NCBI RefSeq assembly: GCF_050750585.1
Contig: NZ_JBOJLM010000008.1
Coordinates: forward strand, 1-64,000
DNA length: 64,000 nt
Direction of reading: 5' to 3'
Source of the DNA: Salinimicrobium sp050750585
Lineage (GTDB): Bacteria; Bacteroidota; Bacteroidia; Flavobacteriales; Flavobacteriaceae
The position numbers were made by a program, and so were the translations under genes. Positions 1-8,636 of the stretch are shown one piece after another. How positions within the stretch are numbered: position 1 is the stretch's first letter; the number at the start of each line of letters is the position of its first letter. A model generated the notes under the pieces. The model was not told the origin of the DNA. It ran no database searches and saw only the letters and a list, made by a program, of their open reading frames with translations.

Positions 1-1
1 T

Positions 2-538
2 AGTGAAGAAAATTACACAGACCTGAAAGAAAAGAACATAACTGCTTTTGTAAAATACAACTACTTCCATAAAGAACAGCGCGATAAAAAGCACAGGGAA
101 AACCCGTTCCACCCAGATAACCTTTTTTACAATCCAGAAACGGACACCTACTACTGTCCCATGGGGCAGGCGATGAACAAAATCAACACCTATGAAAACC
201 AAACCAAAAACGGCTTTACTCAGGAAATCCACCGCTATCAGGCTCAAAACTGCCAGGGCTGTCCACTGCGGGGCAGTTGCCATAAAGCAAAGGGAAACAG
301 GATCATTGAACGCAACCACAACCTGATCCGCCTGAAAGACAAAGCAAAAAACCTGCTCCTAAGTGAAGAGGGGGTAGCACATCGCAAGCGAAGATGCTGG
401 GATGTAGAGGCAGTCTTTGGGAATATTAAGCAAAATATGGGCTTTAAACGGTTTATGCTACGGGGAATGGAGAAAGTAACCACCGAAATAGGGCTAATAG
501 CAATGGCACACAACCTAAAGAAGTTCAGTATAGCCTAG
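2..538 (+). CDS. IS1182-family transposase, C-terminal part (cut by window edge)
   Basis: The reading frame is open from the first bases of the window to a TAG at 536-538, so this is the end of a longer gene. The first residues read SEENYTDLKEK, resembling the end of the catalytic core of IS1182/DDE_Tnp_1 transposases. A CPMGQ motif and the Cys cluster CQGCPLRGSC follow, then a C-terminal region with RRCWDVEAVFGNIKQNMGF and an EIGLIAMAHNLKK ending, as seen in complete IS1182 transposases. The enzyme would move its own IS by DDE chemistry. Whether the copy is intact cannot be judged because the N-terminal half lies outside the window. Confidence 0.88.
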   Translation, partial: SEENYTDLKEKNITAFVKYNYFHKEQRDKKHRENPFHPDNLFYNPETDTYYCPMGQAMNKINTYENQTKNGFTQEIHRYQAQNCQGCPLRGSCHKAKGNRIIERNHNLIRLKDKAKNLLLSEEGVAHRKRRCWDVEAVFGNIKQNMGFKRFMLRGMEKVTTEIGLIAMAHNLKKFSIA

Positions 539-624
539 AGAAAGGTTATTCTGACTGTTTTCTAAACCTCCGATCCAAAGGACTCAGGTGAAAAAACCAC
601 TCCTTTAAATATCTACCAACAAAA

Positions 625-656
625 AGGCCGCCTAAAAATTACTTTTTAGACGACCT
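625..656 (-). terminator. Terminator downstream of trxB
   Basis: Arms at 625-638 and 643-656 form a 14-bp stem in minus-strand RNA (two G-U pairs) around a 4-nt loop, followed by a run of U. It lies 25 bp after the trxB stop codon. Confidence 0.75.
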
Positions 657-681
657 CTTACTTTTACTCTTATTTCAGAAG

Positions 682-1653
682 TTATTTTGTACTTACTTCT
701 TCATTACTCTCTACTGTAGCAAGATATCTTTCGGCATCAAGCGCAGCCATACATCCTGTACCTGCAGCAGTAATTGCCTGGCGATATTCTTTATCCTGCA
801 CGTCACCCGATGCGAATACACCCGGTATATTTGTTTTAGTACTTTTCCCGCTGGTGATCAGGTAACCAGTACTGTCCATATCCAGTTGTCCCTTAAATAT
901 TTCGGTATTTGGTTTATGTCCAATAGCGATAAAAAGTCCGGTGATCTTGATCTCCTCTTTTTCACCAGTTTCATTATTTACTATTCGAAGGCCTTCAACC
1001 ACCTGCTCTCCCAGAACTTCATCAACTTCAGAATTGAATCTTACCTCCAGGTTTTTAGTATTAAAAACCCTGTGCTGCATAGCTTTTGAAGCACGAAGTT
1101 CGTCTTTTCTAACCAGCATGGTCACTTTGGTGCAAATATTGGCGAGATAAGTAGCTTCTTCGGCTGCCGTATCTCCTCCTCCAACAATTGCAACTTCCTG
1201 GTTTTTGTAAAAGAATCCGTCGCAAACAGCACAAGCCGATACGCCGCCGCCTCTTAAACGCTGCTCACTTGGAAGCCCTAAATACTTTGCCGTTGCCCCT
1301 GTTGAAATGATCACAGTCTCTGCTTCAACCCAGGTTGAATTGTCAACACACACCTGGTGCACTCCACCTTGTTCTTTGCTGAACTGCACTTCGGTCACCA
1401 TCCCTATGCGCACCTGGGTTCCAAACCTTTCGGCTTGTTTCTGAAGGTCTATCATCATCGCAGGACCATCAATACCCTCAGGGTAGCCAGGAAAATTATC
1501 AACTTCGGTAGTGGTAGTTAACTGCCCGCCAGGTTCCATCCCTGTGTACATTACGGGGTGAAGATCTGCCCTCGCAGCATATATGGCCGCGGTATAACCC
1601 GCAGGACCCGAGCCTATTATAAGACATTTGATTCTCTCTCTGGTTTCACTCAT
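682..1653 (-). CDS. trxB: Thioredoxin-disulfide reductase
   Basis: A cytosolic flavoenzyme that passes electrons from NADPH through FAD and a CxxC disulfide to thioredoxin. The 323-aa product has the FAD-binding motif GSGPAG (residues 14-19), the redox motif CAVC (141-144), the NADPH-binding motif GGGDTAAEE (about 158) and the C-terminal ASGD motif. The frame stays open upstream to 1782, but I start at the ATG at 1653 because MSETRERIKCLIIGSGP matches the usual family N-terminus. The upstream residues have no family counterpart and would crowd the divergent gene at 1794. It is transcribed alone and followed by a terminator hairpin. Confidence 0.96.
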   Translation of the reverse strand: MSETRERIKCLIIGSGPAGYTAAIYAARADLHPVMYTGMEPGGQLTTTTEVDNFPGYPEGIDGPAMMIDLQKQAERFGTQVRIGMVTEVQFSKEQGGVHQVCVDNSTWVEAETVIISTGATAKYLGLPSEQRLRGGGVSACAVCDGFFYKNQEVAIVGGGDTAAEEATYLANICTKVTMLVRKDELRASKAMQHRVFNTKNLEVRFNSEVDEVLGEQVVEGLRIVNNETGEKEEIKITGLFIAIGHKPNTEIFKGQLDMDSTGYLITSGKSTKTNIPGVFASGDVQDKEYRQAITAAGTGCMAALDAERYLATVESNEEVSTK

Positions 1654-1781
1654 GATATAAAAATTTCTTGATGTAAAAGTAGTAACTTTAAAAGAAACCT
1701 GGAATTTTAAACATACAGATTTGTTATACAACAATAACTTATGCCATTGATAAGCCATTTTAGAAGCTCCCGCTATTACCA

Positions 1782-1789
1782 TACCTTTG
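1782..1789 (+). promoter_or_regulatory. TAnnTTTG -7 box abutting the start of the TRIC-like gene
   Basis: TACCTTTG is an exact match to the Bacteroidota -7 consensus and ends only 4 bp before the ATG at 1794. If used, the transcript would be leaderless or nearly so. Confidence 0.45.
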
Positions 1790-1793
1790 TGGC

Positions 1794-2432
1794 ATGATCG
1801 AACTGTCCTTCTTTAATATCCTGGACCTTTTAGGAACCGTTGCCTTCGCAATCTCGGGTGCACTTTCGGCAATGAACCGCCGGCTTGATCTCTTCGGAAT
1901 TTTTATCATCGCTTTTGTAACGGCTATTGGTGGAGGTACCATAAGAGACATCCTTATAGGCAGCACGCCGGTTACCTGGATGGAAAATACGATCTATATC
2001 TACCTTATAGGTTTAGTAACCATACTGGCTATAATCTTCAGAAAAAAACTGGACCACCTCAAAAAATCTCTTTTCCTGTTTGATTCTATAGGACTGGGAA
2101 TCTTTACAATAACAGGAGTTGAACTGGGTATACAAAATGACCTCAACCCAATTATCTCCATTACCCTGGGAACAATGACAGGAACTTTTGGTGGCGTTGT
2201 AAGAGACATTTTATGTAACGAGATCCCGGTGATCTTTAGAAAAGAGATCTACGCTACCGCCTGTATTGTAGGAGGCCTCGCTTTTATCTTTTTCTATGAA
2301 TTAGGAATGGCGCAAGATGTGATTTACATCATTACTTCGGTCACCGTGATAGTAATAAGGCTGCTGGCGGTAAAGTTTCATATCTCCCTTCCTTCGTTTT
2401 ACCTGTCGCAGGAAAATACCCTTCAAAAATAG
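1794..2432 (+). CDS. TRIC-like/UPF0126 (Gly_transporter domain) membrane protein
   Basis: A 212-aa inner-membrane protein with about seven hydrophobic segments. It carries the internal duplication typical of the family: GGGTIRDIL in the first half and FGGVVRDIL in the second. Prokaryotic homologues of the trimeric intracellular cation channel share this fold, and the Pfam domain was named for a proposed glycine-transport role, so the substrate is not settled. The N-terminus (LLGTVAFAISGALSA) matches the family start, supporting the ATG at 1794. The stop codon is embedded in a CAAAAAT-AGC-ATTTTTG hairpin. It is divergent from trxB. Confidence 0.88.
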   Translation: MIELSFFNILDLLGTVAFAISGALSAMNRRLDLFGIFIIAFVTAIGGGTIRDILIGSTPVTWMENTIYIYLIGLVTILAIIFRKKLDHLKKSLFLFDSIGLGIFTITGVELGIQNDLNPIISITLGTMTGTFGGVVRDILCNEIPVIFRKEIYATACIVGGLAFIFFYELGMAQDVIYIITSVTVIVIRLLAVKFHISLPSFYLSQENTLQK

Positions 2433-2440
2433 CATTTTTG
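2424..2440 (+). terminator. Hairpin overlapping the stop codon
   Basis: CAAAAAT and ATTTTTG flank AGC, giving a 7-3-7 inverted repeat that contains the TAG of the preceding gene. It is continuous with a minus-strand copy of GGTGTCAAAAATG (2433-2445). It is weak and A/T rich, so terminator activity is only plausible. Confidence 0.4.
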
Positions 2441-2576
2441 ACACCTCATTTTTAACAGGAAAAGATTTACAGGAATTACCTGTATTTTATGTAACGATTT
2501 CATTTACAGGAAGTCTTTAAAGTAAGTATCAAAATCCCCCGAAGAAATTGATTACTAACTTTTAAAGATATGTGCT

Positions 2577-2930
2577 ATGAAACGTTTCAAATTATTACTG
2601 CTGACTTTAATAATTAGTGTAAGCACTGTGATTTATGCTGAAGGATCTAAAAAGATCTACGACCTCAACAGCCTTTCTGCCGAAATTGAGCATATACTTC
2701 GGGATGCCAATCAAAATCTTGAAGAAGGAAATTCTATCACTGTCTTCTTTTCTGTTTCTGAAGACAAAAGCATTCAACATGTTAGCGTTGCAGCCGGAAA
2801 ACCTGAAATTTGCAATTTACTTCGGAAAAAACTGCAATCTCAGAAGCTTGACGGCACAAAATGGCGCGAAGGCATGATCTACGAGCTTTCTATCATCGGG
2901 AGATCTCCAGTAGCCTGCATCTCCCATTAA
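2577..2930 (+). CDS. Small exported protein of unknown function
   Basis: A 117-aa protein with a Sec-type signal peptide (MKRF, a hydrophobic core, then VIYA-EG), so it is probably periplasmic. The mature part has a predicted alpha/beta segment (ITVFFSVSEDKSIQHVSV) and two Cys residues near the C-terminal half. The pattern loosely recalls the small C-terminal domain of TonB-like proteins, but this is not a firm match and I do not assign a function. The gene converges on the YeeE/YedE pair, and the two stop codons overlap in the 4-bp palindrome TTAA (2927-2930). Confidence 0.7.
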   Translation: MKRFKLLLLTLIISVSTVIYAEGSKKIYDLNSLSAEIEHILRDANQNLEEGNSITVFFSVSEDKSIQHVSVAAGKPEICNLLRKKLQSQKLDGTKWREGMIYELSIIGRSPVACISH

Positions 2931-3343
2931 TGAGGCAACTTCTTCCGAAGTAATCCGTAAAGAAAAGCGCCCCCCACGGCACCAAGAAGCACAACAATGA
3001 CTGAGACATACCCTGCACCTATCAACGTGTAAATGGGCCCGGGACAGGCACCGGCCAAAGCCCAGCCAAGTCCAAAAATAATACCTCCCAAAAAGTACTT
3101 TTTGAAGCCTTTTTCTTTAGAGGCTATTTTTATGGGATCTCCAAAAAAGGATCTTAGGTTCTTCCTTTTGATAATTTGCACACCAATAACCCCTAAAAGT
3201 AATGCGGAACCAATGATCCCGTACATATGAAATGAATCAAACCTGAACATTTCATAGATGCGAAACCAGGAGGCCGCTTCAGATTTGTACATCACAATCC
3301 CAAAAAAGATTCCTATCACTATATATCCTACTGTTCTTCTCAT
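2927..3343 (-). CDS. YeeE/YedE-family half transporter (DUF6691-like)
   Basis: A 138-aa membrane protein with about four transmembrane helices and the family signature GACPGP (about residue 100). Full-length YeeE/YedE (TsuA-type) proteins import thiosulfate and related sulfur compounds through a pore lined by Cys residues. In many Bacteroidota the protein is split into two adjacent half genes, as here. The upstream half ends one base before this ATG (TAG-G-ATG), so the two are surely co-transcribed and probably translationally coupled. The substrate is inferred from the family. Confidence 0.87.
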   Translation of the reverse strand: MRRTVGYIVIGIFFGIVMYKSEAASWFRIYEMFRFDSFHMYGIIGSALLLGVIGVQIIKRKNLRSFFGDPIKIASKEKGFKKYFLGGIIFGLGWALAGACPGPIYTLIGAGYVSVIVVLLGAVGGAFLYGLLRKKLPH

Positions 3344-3344
3344 C

Positions 3345-3902
3345 CTAAAAAATTATTGGAAATAATAAATGAACCATTACAAGGCCACCAATAAAAAAAC
3401 CAATTACAGCAATCAATGAAGGTAGCTGCAGGTTGCTTAAACCCGAAATCGCATGGCCCGAGGTACATCCGGCAGCATAACGGGCGCCAAACCCTATCAA
3501 TACCCCACCCATTAACAGGATTATAACCGATTCGAAATTACCAAGTGCTTCAAGGCTAAAAAGCCTCTCAGGAAGATAAGCTTCGCCGGCACTTAAGAAC
3601 CCGAGCTCTTGCAGGTTTAGAACAGTTTCTTCAGAAATATTTACAGCATTGCCATTAGAAAGCAAATGTGCCCCAATAAATCCGCCAATTGCGGCACCCA
3701 AAATCACCAGCAGGTTCCAGCGGCTGGCTTTCCAGTCTACATTGAAATAATCTGATTTCTTACCTGCCCCGCAAATGGTACACATGGTTTCAAGATTGGA
3801 AGACATTCCAAATTTCTTACCCATAAAAATGAGCAGGAACATTACCAACGCTATTAAAGGCCCTGCTACATACCACGGCCAGGGTTCAAGGATCATTTCC
3901 AT
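3345..3902 (-). CDS. YeeE/YedE-family half transporter
   Basis: A 186-aa membrane protein with the partner signature GCTSGHAISG near residue 145, predicted to form one half of a thiosulfate or sulfur-compound permease with the following gene. I start at 3902 (MEMILEPWPWYVAGPL) rather than the more distal in-frame ATG at 3953. The short N-terminus matches the family, and a TAnnTTTG box at 3917-3924 would place transcription initiation just upstream of 3902. An extra CTICGAGKK segment carries two Cys near residue 40. Confidence 0.88.
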   Translation of the reverse strand: MEMILEPWPWYVAGPLIALVMFLLIFMGKKFGMSSNLETMCTICGAGKKSDYFNVDWKASRWNLLVILGAAIGGFIGAHLLSNGNAVNISEETVLNLQELGFLSAGEAYLPERLFSLEALGNFESVIILLMGGVLIGFGARYAAGCTSGHAISGLSNLQLPSLIAVIGFFIGGLVMVHLLFPIIF

Positions 3903-3916
3903 AGATAAAATTTTTG

Positions 3917-3924
3917 CAAAGATA
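3917..3924 (-). promoter_or_regulatory. TAnnTTTG promoter box for the YeeE/YedE pair
   Basis: TATCTTTG on the minus strand is an exact match to the Bacteroidota -7 element, 15 bp upstream of the chosen ATG. No clear -33 element was seen. Confidence 0.6.
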
Positions 3925-3978
3925 AGGCTTAAGGTTCTCACCACTTCGGGCAAATCATTATAAAACCTGATGCCGGGA

Positions 3979-4878
3979 TTACTTCAGGAAATCTTTCACA
4001 TTTTGCAGCACTATTTCTGAAAGCCTTCTCTGGGTTTCGGCAGCCCAGCCCGCACTTTTATCTGCCGTTATTACCCGCGGCAGATTTTCAGTTTCGGGAG
4101 AAAGTTCCTTCTTTCCATCCCCGTCAAAAATGGCAAAATTCCTTTCCCTTTTTATCCAATCCTTAAAAGCTGATTCTTCAAAAGGCAGGCCAAGGGAAGT
4201 GTTGATGAGGATCTTTCCGGTGCCAAAAATGTCAAATTCGGGGCTGCTTAAAAGTACCGTATTTCGCGGAAGGTGAAAGGAAATGACATCTACCGTTTGT
4301 AACAACCCCTGCAAGGGCAGGTAACTTATCCCGTTTTCGAGATCTTTTTTGCGGGTACGGCTGTAATAAAAAAGTTTTGGCCCAAAGGGTTTGAGACATT
4401 TGGCCAGCAGTTGCCCCGTCACCCCAAATCCAATAATCCCGATTTTTTTATCGGTCAATTCCACAGGCATTTCCTGCCATTGATGTTTTCCAAGACCGTG
4501 GAATAACCTTATTATTTCTGAAACTATGAACTCGGCCACTCCCGGATCACCATAGTCTCTTATACCGGTTACAGTTATTCCTCTACTTCGGGCAAAATTC
4601 ACTGCTACATTAGCCGAAGCGTCATCGTATAGACTACAGGCCATTCCAATATACCTGAGATTTGGAGACTGCTTAATTATTTTTTCTGAAATCTGGGTCT
4701 TCCAGGAGACCAGCACCGCGTCTGCATCTCCAATCCTCTCCATCGTTTCCTCTTCCGATTGAGGTTGGTCATCATAAACAACTATCTCATTTACACTCAT
4801 TTTCTGCAATTCTTCGAGCGCCCAGGGCTCGAGCTTGGTGTAATCGACGCAGACGATCTTTTGGAATCTTTGAGACAT
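3979..4878 (-). CDS. D-2-hydroxyacid dehydrogenase-like protein with altered catalytic residues
   Basis: A 299-aa protein with the two-domain fold of NAD-dependent D-isomer-specific 2-hydroxyacid dehydrogenases. The dinucleotide-binding motif GFGVTG lies at 150-155. The usual catalytic Arg (NxSRG) is replaced by Leu229 in NTSLGLP, and the usual His (TPHIGG) is absent: the matching stretch reads TADKSAG (about 271). The Glu of the DVFxxEP motif is not convincingly aligned. It may bind NAD(H) and a substrate without the standard chemistry, or use other residues. It stands between the YeeE/YedE pair and the acyl-CoA carboxylase operon on the same strand. Confidence 0.78.
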   Translation of the reverse strand: MSQRFQKIVCVDYTKLEPWALEELQKMSVNEIVVYDDQPQSEEETMERIGDADAVLVSWKTQISEKIIKQSPNLRYIGMACSLYDDASANVAVNFARSRGITVTGIRDYGDPGVAEFIVSEIIRLFHGLGKHQWQEMPVELTDKKIGIIGFGVTGQLLAKCLKPFGPKLFYYSRTRKKDLENGISYLPLQGLLQTVDVISFHLPRNTVLLSSPEFDIFGTGKILINTSLGLPFEESAFKDWIKRERNFAIFDGDGKKELSPETENLPRVITADKSAGWAAETQRRLSEIVLQNVKDFLK

Positions 4879-4970
4879 GAGATGTTAGATATGAGATTTT
4901 AAATGTGCTACTTTAGACGATAGACGGTAGCTTTGGACTCCACAATTCTATAACTTTGAATAACCGCAGG

Positions 4971-6512
4971 TTAAAGCGGTATGTTTCCATGTTTACGGTC
5001 TATTCGCAGCACTTCCTTATTTTCGAGCATACTAAAAGCCTTCAGGAGTTTTCTACGCGTGTCTTTGGGTTTGATAACTTCATCAATAAATCCGCGTTGT
5101 GCTGCCTTAAAAGGATTTGCAAATTTCTCTGCATATTCCTTTTCTTTTTCCGAAAGTTTAAGTTCAGGGTCTTCCGCAGCTTTGATCTCTTTTCTAAAGA
5201 TGATCTCACTGGCACCTTTTGCGCCCATTACGGCAATTTCGGCAGTAGGCCAGGCAAAATTCAAGTCGGCACCAATGTGTTTGGAGTTCATCACATCATA
5301 GGCCCCGCCATAAGCTTTTCGGGTAATTACTGTTACTCTGGGTACGGTTGCCTCGCTTAGTGCATAAAGTAATTTTGCACCGTGAAGAATGATCCCGTTC
5401 CACTCCTGATCTGTCCCCGGCAGGAAGCCCGGCACATCAACAAGAACGAGTAAGGGAATATTAAAGCAGTCGCAGAAGCGCGTAAAACGAGCCGCTTTTC
5501 TGGAAGATTCCACGTCCAAAACACCTGCAAGGCTCATGGGCTGATTGGCAACTATACCTATACTTCTGCCTCCCAGTCTTGCAAAACCCACAATGATATT
5601 ATCGGCGTAATCTTTATGGATCTCAAAAAAGGTGTTTTCGTCTATTATTCCCTGAATCACCTCATGCATATCGTAAGGCTTATTCGAACTATCGGGCACT
5701 ATAGATTCCAGCTCTTCCCGCACCTCATCACTAAATTCATAAGGCAGTTTTTCGGGGCAATCTTTATTATTTTGAGGCATATAGCTCAGCAGCTTCTTTA
5801 TGTCCTCCAAACAGCTAATATCATTTGCCGCAGTACGGTGTGTTACCCCGCTTTTAGTAGAATGCGTACTCGCGCCTCCCAATTCTTCGGAAGTTACTTC
5901 TTCATTGGTTACCGTCTTCACCACATTGGGCCCGGTAACGAACATATAACTTGTATCCTGAACCATCAGCGTAAAATCGGTCATGGCAGGGGAATAAACT
6001 GCACCACCCGCACAGGGGCCCATAATCGCCGAAATTTGCGGAATAACTCCTGAAGCCTGTACGTTTCTATAAAAGATATCTGCATAACCTCCCAAAGATT
6101 TCACGCCTTCCTGAATCCTCGCACCACCGGAATCGTTAAGACCAATAACAGGGGCTCCCACTTTCATTGCGTGATCCATGATCTTGCAAATCTTTTCGGC
6201 ATGTGTTTCAGAAAGAGACCCTCCAAAAACGGTAAAATCCTGTGCAAATACATAAACGAGTCGGCCTTTAATAGTACCGTAACCAGTTACTACCCCGTCG
6301 CCATAATACTGCTGCTCTTCCATCCCGAAATCGGTCGTGCGATGTGTCACCAGGATACCAATTTCCTCGAAAGAACCTTCATCGAGTAAATAATCTACCC
6401 GCTCGCGGGCAGTAAGTTTTTTTTGTTGATGTTGTTTTGCTATTCTTTTCTCGCCACCGCCCTTAAGAGCTTCGGCCATTTTCTCTTCCAGCTTTTTTGT
6501 ATTGTCGCTCAT
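4971..6512 (-). CDS. pccB: Acyl-CoA carboxylase, carboxyltransferase (beta) subunit
   Basis: A 513-aa cytosolic protein of the propionyl/methylmalonyl-type carboxyltransferase family, which transfers CO2 from carboxybiotin to an acyl-CoA. The N-terminal crotonase-like half contains GGSLSETHAEKI and GLNDSGGARIQEGV, and the acyl-CoA site is marked by GPCAGGAVYSPA. The C-terminal half has DVPGFLPGTDQEW and the region KAYGGAYDVMNSKH. Length and architecture are normal. It is the third gene of an operon behind the biotin carboxylase (18-bp gap). Propionyl-CoA is the likely substrate, but acetyl-CoA cannot be excluded by reading alone. Confidence 0.93.
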   Translation of the reverse strand: MSDNTKKLEEKMAEALKGGGEKRIAKQHQQKKLTARERVDYLLDEGSFEEIGILVTHRTTDFGMEEQQYYGDGVVTGYGTIKGRLVYVFAQDFTVFGGSLSETHAEKICKIMDHAMKVGAPVIGLNDSGGARIQEGVKSLGGYADIFYRNVQASGVIPQISAIMGPCAGGAVYSPAMTDFTLMVQDTSYMFVTGPNVVKTVTNEEVTSEELGGASTHSTKSGVTHRTAANDISCLEDIKKLLSYMPQNNKDCPEKLPYEFSDEVREELESIVPDSSNKPYDMHEVIQGIIDENTFFEIHKDYADNIIVGFARLGGRSIGIVANQPMSLAGVLDVESSRKAARFTRFCDCFNIPLLVLVDVPGFLPGTDQEWNGIILHGAKLLYALSEATVPRVTVITRKAYGGAYDVMNSKHIGADLNFAWPTAEIAVMGAKGASEIIFRKEIKAAEDPELKLSEKEKEYAEKFANPFKAAQRGFIDEVIKPKDTRRKLLKAFSMLENKEVLRIDRKHGNIPL

Positions 6513-6530
6513 AAAATTCTGCTTCCGGTT

Positions 6531-7973
6531 TTACTTGTTGGGTAATCTCAATTTCTCCCTGTCCTGTAAATACTGTTTTAATGCCACTAATGCAGCCAAC
6601 TCAGCTTCGTTACGGGTCTGGGATTCCAGCTTTTCTGCGGAATAATATTTCTTTACAAAATGAGTATCAAAATTTCCACTTCGGAAGGCTTCATGCTCAA
6701 ACACAAATTTTCCGAAGGGAAGCGTAGTACTCACTCCTCTTACTTCATAGTTATTGATCGCCTGAAGCATACGCTCAATGGCTTCCTCACGGGTTTTTCC
6801 GTAGGTAATAAGTTTCGCCAGCATAGGATCGTAATAAATAGGCACTTCCATTCCTTCTTCAAAACCATCGTCAAGCCTCACTCCTTCTCCAGACGGGGTC
6901 TTGTATGTCTCAAGCAATCCCACACTGGGCATGAAATCTTCGAGAGGATCTTCAGCATAGACCCGCAACTCTAAAGCATGACCCGAAATTGTTAGATCCT
7001 GTTGTGAAAAAGCCAAAGCTTCTCCCCGGGCAATTCTTATTTGCTGCTCTACCAGATCTATCCCGGTGATCAATTCGGTTACAGGATGTTCTACCTGCAG
7101 GCGGGTATTCATTTCCAGGAAATAAAAATTTCTGTTCTCATCCATGAGGAATTCTACTGTCCCGGCACCTACATAATCGCAGGCTTTAGCCACTTTGACT
7201 GCAGCTTCTCCCATCTTTTGACGTAAATCTTCATCAAGAATAACTGAAGGAGCTTCCTCCACCACTTTTTGATGGCGTCTCTGAATACTGCATTCGCGTT
7301 CAAACAGATGCAGGTAATTTCCATGACTATCGGTAAGGACCTGTATCTCGATGTGCCGCGGACTTCCCACATATTTCTCAATAAAAACAGAACCATCTCC
7401 AAAAGCCGATTCTGCCTCACTTATGGCCCGCTTCATCTGGTCTTCAAGGTCTTTCTCTTCTTCCACCACACGCATACCTTTTCCGCCACCTCCGGCCGAG
7501 GCTTTGATCAAAATTGGAAATCCAATTTCAGTGGCTATTTTTTTAGCTTTTTCGGGGTCTGTGATGGCCTCATCGATTCCGGGAACCATGGGAATCCCGT
7601 AATCCTTAACGGCATCTTTTGCAGCCAGTTTGCTGCCCATGACCCTGATTGCTTTAGAGCCCGGGCCAATCCATGTGAGGCCATTTTGCTCCACTTTTTC
7701 GGCGAAACCGGCATTCTCACTTAAGAAGCCGTACCCGGGGTGGATTCCGTCAACCCCAAGATCTTTTGCGACTTCAATAATTTTATCCCCACGCAGGTAA
7801 GATTCATTTGAAGAGGCTTCCCCTATACATACTGCCTCATCTGCAAATTTTACGTGAGGTGCGTTACGGTCAACCGTAGAGAATACTGCGACGGTCTTTA
7901 TTCCCATATTTCGGGCCGTCTTCATAATTCTAAGGGCAATTTCGCCCCTGTTGGCTATAAGTATCTTTTTCAT
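6531..7973 (-). CDS. accC: Acyl-CoA carboxylase, biotin carboxylase subunit
   Basis: A 480-aa ATP-grasp enzyme that carboxylates biotin using ATP and bicarbonate. The start MKKILIANRGEIALRI is typical. The glycine-rich ATP loop KASAGGGGKGMRVV is near residue 160, followed by the EMNTRLQVEHPVTE signature with catalytic residues, and an ordinary biotin-carboxylase C-terminal domain. It lies between the biotin carrier and the carboxyltransferase, so it probably serves this acyl-CoA carboxylase rather than fatty-acid synthesis alone. The gap to the upstream biotin-carrier gene is 49 bp. Confidence 0.94.
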   Translation of the reverse strand: MKKILIANRGEIALRIMKTARNMGIKTVAVFSTVDRNAPHVKFADEAVCIGEASSNESYLRGDKIIEVAKDLGVDGIHPGYGFLSENAGFAEKVEQNGLTWIGPGSKAIRVMGSKLAAKDAVKDYGIPMVPGIDEAITDPEKAKKIATEIGFPILIKASAGGGGKGMRVVEEEKDLEDQMKRAISEAESAFGDGSVFIEKYVGSPRHIEIQVLTDSHGNYLHLFERECSIQRRHQKVVEEAPSVILDEDLRQKMGEAAVKVAKACDYVGAGTVEFLMDENRNFYFLEMNTRLQVEHPVTELITGIDLVEQQIRIARGEALAFSQQDLTISGHALELRVYAEDPLEDFMPSVGLLETYKTPSGEGVRLDDGFEEGMEVPIYYDPMLAKLITYGKTREEAIERMLQAINNYEVRGVSTTLPFGKFVFEHEAFRSGNFDTHFVKKYYSAEKLESQTRNEAELAALVALKQYLQDREKLRLPNK

Positions 7974-8022
7974 TCTGATTTTTTGATTTGGAAATTGGTA
8001 CTTGAAAACGGGAACTTATGTT

Positions 8023-8508
8023 CTATTCCATTTCAATAAGCAACTGGTTTTTATCTACCGTTTGCCCTTTTTTGACCGTAACTGTTTTTACCACTCCGTC
8101 GCGTGGTGCAGTCAGGGTATTTTCCATTTTCATAGCTTCAAGAACTAAAAGGTAATCTCCTTCCTTTACCTCATCCCCTGCCTTTACCTGTACATCCAGG
8201 ATCATTCCGGGCATAGGTGCTTTAATATCATTTATAACCTGTGCGGCGGCCAGGCTCAATCCCATATCTTCAATGAGCAGATCGAGTTCATTGAAGATTT
8301 TCACCTCGTAGGGTGCAGAATTGACTTTGACAGTGTAAGAACGATCTAAAAAATCAGATTTTTGAAGACCGGTTGCGAATGATCGATGGTTGTGGAGCAC
8401 GTGACCAGGGCCACCAGTATTCTCCTGTAGATCAAGAGTTTCTATTTGTTCCCTGGTAAACTCGAATTCCATGCTCCCGTTTACCTTTACTTTATATTTT
8501 TCTTCCAT
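8023..8508 (-). CDS. Biotin carboxyl carrier (biotinyl domain) protein
   Basis: A 161-aa protein with a C-terminal biotinyl domain. The motif EAMKMENT (about residue 125) holds the Lys that is biotinylated by BirA, and the PMPGMI and VKKGQTVDKNQLL segments complete the barrel. The N-terminal 80 residues match the linker seen in carriers of three-subunit acyl-CoA carboxylases in Bacteroidota. It is the first gene of the carrier-carboxylase-transferase operon and supplies the swinging carboxybiotin to the two downstream enzymes. Confidence 0.92.
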   Translation of the reverse strand: MEEKYKVKVNGSMEFEFTREQIETLDLQENTGGPGHVLHNHRSFATGLQKSDFLDRSYTVKVNSAPYEVKIFNELDLLIEDMGLSLAAAQVINDIKAPMPGMILDVQVKAGDEVKEGDYLLVLEAMKMENTLTAPRDGVVKTVTVKKGQTVDKNQLLIEME

Positions 8509-8589
8509 TTATGCGTTTTTTATGCGCTTTTTGGTAAATATAAAAAATAATAATCCGCTATTTTTAGGAAATTTTGAATAAAGGGTAAA

Positions 8590-8617
8590 AAAAAAGCCCC
8601 AAAAAGGGGACTTTTTT
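8590..8617 (-). terminator. Terminator after the DUF3703 gene
   Basis: In minus-strand RNA, AAAAGTCCCC and GGGGCTTTT flank five U residues (one bulge), followed by a long U run. It ends the upstream transcript before the carboxylase operon. Confidence 0.75.
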
Positions 8618-8636
8618 ACTCCATATTTTAACACTG

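Noticed and set aside
161..538. Transposase beginning at the internal ATG at 161
   Set aside because: The frame is open and similar to IS1182 transposases from the very start of the window, so 161 is an internal Met.
1654..1782. N-terminal extension of trxB by 43 codons
   Set aside because: It precedes the conserved start MSETRERIKCLIIGSGP and has no similarity to the family.
5616..6053. Antisense frame (145 codons) opposite the carboxyltransferase gene
   Set aside because: The opposite strand encodes clear carboxyltransferase motifs; the antisense frame has none.
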